From assembly GCA_037179385.1 (NCBI GenBank), contig CM074196.1:29843986-29907985 (forward strand): a stretch of 64,000 nucleotides of DNA, given 5' to 3'. The position numbers were made by a program, and so were the translations under genes. This DNA is from Holothuria scabra. Lineage: Eukaryota > Echinodermata > Holothuroidea > Aspidochirotida > Holothuriidae. The notes under the pieces were generated by a model. That model made no database searches. It was not told the origin of the DNA and worked only from the letters and a program-made list of their open reading frames with translations. Of the stretch, positions 57,023 through 64,000 are shown piece after piece (within the stretch, counting starts at the first letter, position 1; every line of letters starts with the position of its first letter).

Positions 57023-58820
57023 CGTCACCAGACTTTTCATCCTGGGGGTAATGGGGGGGACGACTTTTTGTAGGGGGCACTGGTAGACTCCACTCATGAC
57101 GCCGGAGGCGCCACCGAGGGCGAAGCGCGAGGCTCAACGGGTGGGGTCCAGAAGCCTGCCTTAGGGCACATGGTGGGGTCCCGGTGCAAAGCTCCTGGGT
57201 TTTAGCGTGTTTGTGAGGTATTTAAGAAGTTAATTAAGGGTAATTTTATTGACTTAACATTGGTCTAGAAATTACCTGTAGGGTAACTCAAGTTCAAGTA
57301 AGATTTTCGGTAAAAACAGATTCAAGTACCATGAGCGGATCAGGCTGACATTTTGAAAAAGGAGTAGATGATCTATAGAGAAAGAAGTTGATGGGCACTT
57401 CAGTGTGAGTCTTGGTGGCGGTTCAGAGCCACAGAGGTCAAAACCCTCGGAAGCTGGGTTTTTAGTGTGTTTGTTGTGAGGTTTTAAAGTTTTCTTTACA
57501 CGTGTCTGAAAATTACTTACAGAGCAATTTCGAGTAAGATTTTATTTTTGGTAACAGCACTAACGTTAGCGAAACTACTCTCCAGAGCGGATCCGGCCGA
57601 GAATTTCGAAGAAGGTGAGCTGAACTAGAAAAAGAAAGGAAAGATAGTTGATGTGCATTTAGATGTGATCCTCTGAAGGAAAAATATATAGGCCTAATCC
57701 TGCTTGAAGGGTTATCTGAGCTGTGCGCCACCTTTAATTGACGTATTCGGATTTTAGTGTGAAGAAAAGTTTGAAAAAACGCAACCTCCAGACAGCCGGA
57801 AATGGCATTTCCAAGGTTTTTTTCGATATTTTTATTTGGAAAACATGAAAATTTTCTGCCTTTGTCAACAGAGAAATCGAATCCTAAAATTAATAGTCAC
57901 ACTTTGTCTACAGAAGACATTTTTTAAAAAAAATCTCAAATCTCAGTTTGGGGGGGGGGGGGGGGCAAGGGGGTTGGCACACAATTTTTCAGGGAACACG
58001 TGCGTCCCCTTCCCCTCTGGTGACGCCACTGCCAGTAGCGTCCCCAGACTTTTCATTCTAGGGAGGGCACTGGGGAGCACAAAAATTTTTCAGAGGGCAC
58101 TGGTAGACTTCTCTCATGGCGCCGTAGCGCGAGGTTTCAACGGGTGGGGTCCAGGGGCCCGTCTTAGGATCCCTGGTGGGGTCCAGGGGGCAAAGCCCCT
58201 GGAAGCTCCTGGATTTTAACGCGTTTGTGAGGTACTTATGTCGCTAATAAAGAATGCTTCTAGTGATTTAACACTGGCCTAAAATTACCTTCAGGGTAAT
58301 TCCAGTAAGACTTTTGGTAAAAAAGCCAGTGATTCAATTATCAAGAGCGGATCCGACCTACATTTTGAAAAAAGGAGGAGATGAATTATAGAGAAAAGCT
58401 GATTGGCAGTTCAATATGAGTCTCGGTGGGGGTCCAGGGAGTGGGGAGCTCCTGGGTATAAAGGGGTTTTTGAGGGAATTAAGGTCGTAATTTAAGGGTA
58501 ATTCTATTGTCTTTACACTGGTCTAAAAATTACTCCCTAGGGCAACTTCAAGTTAAGATTTTACTGGTTGCAGAACTAGTGAAACTACTTTACCAAGCAA
58601 TTCCGAACTGAACTAGACGGAAAGAGAAAAAGAAGGCAGTTGATGTGTAGTTAGATGTGATCCTCTTAAGAAAAATGTAGGCCTAATCCTGCTTGAGCGG
58701 TTACCTGAGCTGTGCGCCACCTTCAATTGGCTGCTTAGTGGGAAGTGTGAAGAAAATTAAAAAAAAAAAAAAAAAAACCGCAACCCCTGAGACAGCCGGA
58801 AATGGCCTTTCCCAAGTGTT
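57023..58820 (+). repeat. two-copy duplication of about 1 kb with internal sub-repeats
   Basis: Units start agtagcgtcaccagactttt (57023) and agtagcgtccccagactttt (58034). Both run through gggcactggtagact, caacgggtggggtcca, ggttttagcgtgttt-like and gagcggatc phrases and end in a family F motif. Within each unit a block of about 250 bp (gtgtttgtgaggt to gagcggatcc) is itself repeated twice, giving four blocks. The second unit is preceded by a G run at 57950. Confidence 0.85.
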
Positions 58821-58964
58821 TTTGTGATATTTTCAGTTGCAACGTAGCCTTGGTGACGTCACTACGCCATTCCTGACTGTTTGAGAGGTTGCGGGGTTTT
58901 CAATTTTTTTGCAGTGTATCCGCAGATTGTAGTTCTCCACTTGGATGGCACTTCCTCCCGAATT

Positions 58965-59400
58965 TACAAAATAATGACTGCTTAGGTTTTGCTTACAAAC
59001 CTTGGGAGTGGCAGTTCCGGTTGTTTGATGGGTCGCGATTTTTCATTTTTTCAACGCTCTGCGCCAGCTAATGGTGTCGTCTGCCCCCTCTAAATGCTCC
59101 CGTATATACGCATATGACTGTGTGTACCCTCTTATGGGGTCATTTTGAATATGACTTTCAACACATGAGACGTATTCATATAAAAAATTAGCGACACTTT
59201 ACTTTAACACGAAGTTAAAATTGTAAGTGCTAGCCACAAAAATATGACATCTGCCTTTAAATTTTAGTCCGCTTTCACGCAAAAACAAAAATACTTGGAC
59301 GGTTCCCATTCGGGAAGAGCAACGCTTCCCGCCATCTGGAGCCTAAAGTACCGAATTATATTTACGCTCCGTACAAACCAGTGGTGATACTCCGCTTAGA
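58965..59400 (+). repeat. two further family F motif copies
   Basis: About 58965-59085 (ggcagttccggttgtttgat, then ctctgcgccagctaatggtg) and about 59300-59400 (tacgctccgtacaaaccagt, then ggtgatactccgctta). Confidence 0.6.
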
Positions 59401-59517
59401 TAATCCTTCTGATGTTCAAACCCCCTTCCATATTTATCCTTTCCGCCACAACTGACCTGCCCCTTTATGGCATATCCTTGATCCGCCACTGGTTTCTCTG
59501 TGTAAAAAATGATAGAT

Positions 59518-59830
59518 TTACTAATCCTCTCACCCCAACGGTTCCAATTATCCTAATTTATGCTCACTGAGGTCTACTGGCGTAGCCACGGGGGGGGGGG
59601 GGGGGGGTCCACAACTTTTTACTAAAACTCATCCAATTCTTAACGCAATAGCAGTTTTGCTTGAAGAGGGTGGGTATAAACAAGCCCTCAATAGCCTAAA
59701 ATCTCAGCAGAGTTCATACCGCTGAATATGAGACGCAGTTCTACGCTTTTAAAACTTACTTGGTGATTAATCACAGAGCCGTGCCAATTGAGAAATAAAT
59801 TCTTCTTCCGGAGTAAATAAGTACAATTTA
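59518..59830 (-). repeat. family A element, diverged copy cut by family D fragments
   Basis: Reverse-oriented family A text (ctctcaccccaacggttcca, then gtgccaattgagaaat) interrupted at 59577-59609 by ctggcgtagccacgg plus a G run, and followed by agtggcgtagccacgg plus a G run at 59837-59865. Confidence 0.6.
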
Positions 59831-59869
59831 TTTGCAGTGGCGTAGCCACGGGGGGGGGGGGGGCTTGGG

Positions 59870-61120
59870 GCCTAGGCCCTCCAGATTTTCTTCAGGTCCT
59901 CCTAGATTTTTTGCCTCCTGATAAATTAATTGAGAAAAAATAAAATGTTTGAACGGAAATAAACTTTGAAGCATTTCCTTCTAAAACAGTAAATAAATAA
60001 AATGTGTAACAATTAAAAAAACATGCATGAATGTGTGTACAACCCATTTTGTGTGCAACTGTGAAATCGAGTAACAAGTTCAAAATGCCTACTTTCAGTA
60101 AATTCGATACCGTATATAACCTGCACTGTCGTTTATTGCATTTCACTTCGAAGATGAAACGAACGTTTAGACGACAAACTCGAATGCGACTTTGTGAGGT
60201 GAAGACCCTTTCTGCCTTTCGGATGGCTGGTTGATACCCCCCGAGTTCCCGCAAGGGAGGATCAAATGAAAACAAACAAACAAACAAGGCAAATAAACAC
60301 TGGAGACCATTCTTACACGACCATTCCTATACGTTATCATACACAAGCCTAAAGGGTAAGGTAGTGCATTCGAATAATTCTTCCCTTCCTTTCTTTCTAT
60401 AAAGTAGACCTATGTAGTGCCTTACTCCTTCCATGACAAGTGCCACTAAAGAACGATTTCCTTGACAAGTCCCCCTTTCACTAGTTAATGGCACTGGCGT
60501 CTGGGCGGATTTGTAAAATGTCCACAAGGTCCGGACTTCATGTGTTTCCCGCGTGGTTCATACTTCTGTTTGGCGGTTAAAATATTTTGAGAGACTCACT
60601 CGTAGTATTTTAATTATGACTACGTAATATATACTGACGACTGAACAAATACTGCACCATTTTGCATCTAGACACCACTGAAAACCGGAAAACATTGTTT
60701 CTTTGGTAGTATGTATGTCACTTGTAAAATCTCTACAAAGACTTAAAATGAAATTTTTCATTGCTCCCCAAACAGGAAAAAACCTAAAACGTAGGCCTAT
60801 AATCAGTTCGAAGTTTTGCCAAACTTAGCACCACTTTGCATCTAGCAAATCTAACGCAAGAAAGTTTTCTAGAGGGGGACACCACTTATTTTGGTTTTCC
60901 AGTTAAAGCTGAAATTCATTCATATTGCCACATTTATGATCTACGTTCTCCTGAAGTTCACAATTTTTCCCAAGGGAAAGGGAGGTACCGGTTCCCTTTA
61001 GTCTCATCCCCGTAGGCCACAGATCAGAAATGGCCAGATTTTGGGCTCCTATAAAAAGTGTATGTTATCATTTTTCACAGATCGATTGTTTATTCTCACT
61101 ATTTGAGAAGTTGCAGACAT
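59870..61120. other. stretch without a recognised gene
   Basis: A 131-codon minus-strand ORF (59892-60287) has no recognisable domain. Cacaaacaaacaaac-type low complexity at about 60270. Nothing else. Confidence 0.35.
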
Positions 61121-61124
61121 GAGA

Positions 61125-61260
61125 TTCGTATTTCAAGGCTGGGTACATCCAGCTAAAAACACGTGGGAAGGGCCGTTTCCAGCCATCTGGAGGGTTAGTA
61201 AAACCCCACAATATTTCTTGTACGCTCCGCGCCAGCTGGCGCTCCGCATAGATAGTCTTG
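61125..61260 (+). repeat. family F motif copy
   Basis: ggaagggccgtttccagcca, then tcttgtacgctccgcgccag, then ctggcgctccgc. Confidence 0.65.
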
Positions 61261-61822
61261 CCGCCCCTGACCCTAGGCTCGGAGGTATCAGTCCCCCAAT
61301 TTGTTACGTAGGGCTTCCTAAAAATTCCGTCCTGGCTACGGCACTGTATAGTTGGTTTAGGTCCAGAGATTATCATGGGGAAAGGCCTTGTTATTGTGGG
61401 TGGGGCCTCTTAGTGCAACCACGGAATAAGTCGAACACCGAACCAGTCTGATAATTAAATGTCATTTGGGTAAATTATTTCCTCTGTCATAATGTAATCA
61501 CAAAAGATAATGTACATCGTTCTTTTTTTAAAGCGACGAACAGTTAAGAAGGAATGTGATACCGAAGTGAAAGCTAGACGTATGTGCCAGCACCAGGAGC
61601 AAACGTCGAGCATCCCCCCTGAACAGCCTAATAAATGTGTTCCGCAAATAAATGGCAAATTTCAATTTTGACGTTCGCGCCATTACACCAAGAGAAACGA
61701 TATGCTGTGCTGTATGTATGTACGTCCGCACACACTGCCTGTTGATGAAAACATGCTGTTTTCATGCATATCATCATATGCATTGCACACAATATACCGT
61801 ACGTATCCGTCCTCACAGTACA

Positions 61823-61830
61823 TATAAAAG
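61823..61830 (+). promoter_or_regulatory. candidate TATA box
   Basis: tataaaag in the context acatataaaaggcagccaca, a strong TATA match. The next ATG in a fair context (ccaaatgg) is 36 bp downstream at 61859. This leaves almost no room for a 5' UTR, so either transcription starts right at the ATG or this is chance. Confidence 0.3.
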
Positions 61831-61858
61831 GCAGCCACACTCGTTAAAGACTATCCAA

Positions 61859-61963
61859 ATGGTTTCCAAAATCGCCAACCTCTTTCGTTACATAGTTACA
61901 GACAATCAAGAAGTTCCAAGGTCTGCAAGGAAACGAAAAAATACAAGGTTTGTCGATCTTTAA
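61859..61963 (+). CDS. candidate small ORF or first exon after the TATA box
   Basis: 34 codons starting MVSKIANLFRYIV, basic toward the end (SARKRKN), then a stop at 61961-61963. A possible splice donor acaag|gtttgt at 61947/61948 is weak. It could be the first exon of a gene continuing rightward, a small peptide gene or chance. I recognise no family. Confidence 0.2.
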   Translation: MVSKIANLFRYIVTDNQEVPRSARKRKNTRFVDL

Positions 61964-62179
61964 CAGTTTCCAAGTCTGCAACATCATCATGTGGTCTTCC
62001 TGTAGCTTAGCTGTACTTGTGGACTTGTGGAAGTCGGTGCTGCTTCGTTATTGTAGTCGTATCCTACCATACTATTGCAACGGAGAAAACGAGCCTAGCT
62101 GATTTAACATCTTGATACTTGTTTTCTTTGCATAAAACAGACTACCGTAGCCCTTAGCCGGCTCAAGGCTAGTACTAGT

Positions 62180-63049
62180 CACAGGTCGTCCTAGCGTTAT
62201 ATAGTATATATAGTATATATATATAAAAAGGAAAAGGTTGGTCACATCGCCTAACACCAATGCAGTGCTTCGCACAAAACTATTCATGATTCCTCACCTT
62301 CCACTAGATTTTACCCCTTCAAATCTCTCGAAAACTATCCTTCATCTTTCTCTGATAAAACAAAACAAACGTTGAGAAAAAAACTGACATCTAATGCAAG
62401 AAATCTTCTCATCTGATTCTTCGTTAACCACACTCTAGATCACTCTTCTCCAATTCCTGACGTCACATTACGTAATGGGAATTGCCCTGTACGAATCCGG
62501 TACTCCCTGTTAACCCAGTGCATGTTTAAATGCCGAGAACGCCTGTTGTATAAATGCTGTACGTAAAGACCGCACGTAGGCCACACACAAGTTTTTTTTC
62601 GTAGCACAGCTTGGGGAATTGTATGCTCGTGTTTTCCATTTCTTGTTCACGTTCCCCGAGCAGAAAAAAAATTACAGTCTGGTCGTTGACAGATTCGAAA
62701 GCAGTTCGAACTATCCAATGAGAGAATCGTATTCGTAAAGGGTAACCCCCATTACGTAATGTGACGTCATGAATTGGAGAAGAGTGATCTAGTCCGTTGT
62801 TAAGATTGAATCGGAGGAGAAGATTTTTTGCATTTGATGTGAGGTTTTTTGTTTAAGACAACGTCAAGTTTGTTGTGTTTCTTTAGAAGAAGGTGATGGG
62901 AGGGTTCTGGAGAGATCTGAAGAGGTTAATGTAGTATAAGGTGAGAAATCATGAACAGTTTTGTGCGAAGCACTGTGTTGGTGTTAGGCGGTGTGACTTA
63001 CCTTTTCCTTTTTATATATATATACTATATAACGCTAGGACGACCTGTG
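62180..63049. mobile_element. 870-bp foldback element with long TIRs and 8-bp target duplication
   Basis: The left end cacaggtcgtcctagcgtta is the exact complement of the right end taacgctaggacgacctgtg. Inverted arms extend about 330 bp inward (acaaaactattcatgatt vs aatcatgaacagttttgt; gatcactcttctccaattc vs gaattggagaagagtgatc) with moderate divergence. It is flanked by a perfect 8-bp duplication gtactagt (62172-62179, 63050-63057). No transposase ORF. The 8-bp duplication fits hAT-type elements. Confidence 0.9.
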
Positions 63050-63370
63050 GTACTAGTAGGGGCCTATTTTAACAGTAGGCTAGTCCATTTGTGATGTGTG
63101 CCAAGCTTAACTCTTGCTAACTTTATTAAAATAAACAATGATGTAATAATTCTGAATTTTGCCAGACAGTCAAGTAAAATGGAAGTTCATCCTTATTTTT
63201 TGACAGGAATCATTGCTTGCCAATGGCAGTAACTTAGGCTACCAATTGAAATGTCACTAACAGTAACAGCCTAGGCCTAGACCGAAACGTCTTCCGTACC
63301 AAAACGTCTGCTGTTGGTCAAAAAGTCCCGTGTCAAAACAACCCCAAGTCAAAACGCCCTTGTATATTGT

Positions 63371-63460
63371 TAAAGGGCCCAGCCTCTCACCGAAAACAAC
63401 AATTTTAGTATGGGATTATCAAAATTCTCAATTGGCTGGGTTACAGGCTATTCAGGGTGT
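63371..63460 (+). repeat. family A fragment
   Basis: ttaaagggcccagcctctca, then caattttagtatgggattat, then ctcaattggctgggtt. Truncated after about 80 bp. Confidence 0.65.
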
Positions 63461-63612
63461 GTTAGCAGGGCTCGATTTTCGTGGTTGTCCGATTGTCCGG
63501 GACAACTAGAATTCAATATGGATAACCAAAATGTAAAGGTTTGTTGTCCGATGGGCAACCATTTTTTGATTCCTTGCCGAAGGCAGGCAAGGAATCTATG
63601 CGATGGTGATGT

Positions 63613-63650
63613 CGTGTGTGTGTGTGTGTGTGTGTATGTGTGTGTGTGAA
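63613..63650 (+). repeat. (GT)n microsatellite
   Basis: Nearly pure tg repeat with one ta interruption. Confidence 0.95.
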
Positions 63651-63654
63651 GCCT

Positions 63655-64000
63655 GATTGTAAACACCATATCTCAAGAAGGGTAACCCCCAGGGATCTCA
63701 AACTTGGCACGTAGAATGTCCACATTGAGTAGATGGTCCCTATTTTTTTTGGTAGAGATCAAAGGTCATTTGGGGTCACCAGAGGTCAAAATGTAAATAC
63801 CTTGGAAATTGCTTGTAAACACGATACCTCCAGAAGGGAAAATGTGAGCAATCTCATACTTACCATGCTGATTGTCCATATTGAGTAGATGGTCCCTATT
63901 GTTTTTGATGGAGGTCAAAGGTCATGTGGGGTCACCAGAGGAAAAAAGGTCAAAATCTTGTAAACACTGTATCTCAAGAAGGGAATGTGTGAGGAATCTC
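63655..64000 (+). repeat. satellite of about 150 bp units with AGGTCA half-sites, running off the window
   Basis: Units begin ttgtaaacac at about 63657, 63813 and 63958. Each has tatctcaagaaggg, gagtagatggtccctatt and caaaggtcat..ggggtcacca. The right edge cuts the third unit. The second unit contains a perfect DR1 nuclear-receptor site, aggtcaaaggtca (63912-63924). Confidence 0.85.

Noticed and set aside
57836..58219. 127-codon + strand ORF with a Gly-rich end.
   Set aside because: Runs through a G homopolymer and into the duplicated repeat unit; an artefact of repeat sequence.
59892..60287. 131-codon ORF on the minus strand.
   Set aside because: No domain or repeat signature; overlaps low-complexity sequence near 60270 and a family D G-run region.

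Overview
This is eukaryotic (metazoan) genomic DNA: AT-rich, intron-rich, full of short dispersed repeats, G/C homopolymer runs and microsatellites. The one gene I can support is an integrin alpha subunit on the + strand, split into 28 recognisable coding exons from 5253 to 48724. No bacterial-type operons and no CRISPR array were seen. The repeat load (MITE-like inverted-repeat elements, a tRNA-derived SINE, satellites) and the alphaV/alpha5-like integrin suggest a marine invertebrate, possibly an echinoderm or another invertebrate deuterostome. The sequence alone does not fix the species.

Layout. 1-5252: upstream sequence or first intron, with two odd short-motif elements and one MITE. The exon with the signal peptide and mature N-terminus was not found and probably lies upstream of the window. 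5253-27086: exons 1-14, most of the seven-bladed beta-propeller, with four intact Ca2+-binding loops and no inserted I domain. 26982-37057: exons 14-19, thigh domain into calf-1. 39185-46317: exons 20-26, calf-1 and calf-2, including a dibasic RLKR heavy/light-chain cleavage site. 47089-48724: exons 27-28, the transmembrane helix, the GFFSRR membrane-proximal motif and the stop codon. All introns obey GT-AG and all phases join without a stop. The joined exons give about 1006 residues plus the missing N-terminus.

48725-64000: no confident gene. It holds dispersed and tandem repeats: a hAT-type MITE nested in another MITE, a 190-bp tandem duplication, a 1-kb two-copy duplication with internal sub-repeats, an 870-bp foldback element with perfect 8-bp target duplications, and a satellite rich in nuclear-receptor half-sites at the right edge. 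A TATA box followed by a short ORF near 61.8 kb is a weak candidate for another gene start.

The introns hold several MITE families. Family A is about 300 bp with TTAAAGGCCC-like ends. Family C is about 260 bp with TTAAAGG-CAAGA ends. Family D is about 200 bp, reads AGTGGCGTAGCCAC and contains G/C runs. There is also a SINE with a tRNA-Glu-like head and a CTAA tail. Several copies are nested in one another, which orders their insertions. The most notable signals are a 14-copy, 20-bp minisatellite ending 22 bp before exon 13, whose every unit carries a branch-point-like CTGAT; a set of elements built from one short self-complementary word repeated in both orientations; and two exons whose correct acceptor is an upstream AAG rather than the nearer CAG. 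Family names A, C, D, E and F are labels used only in this annotation.
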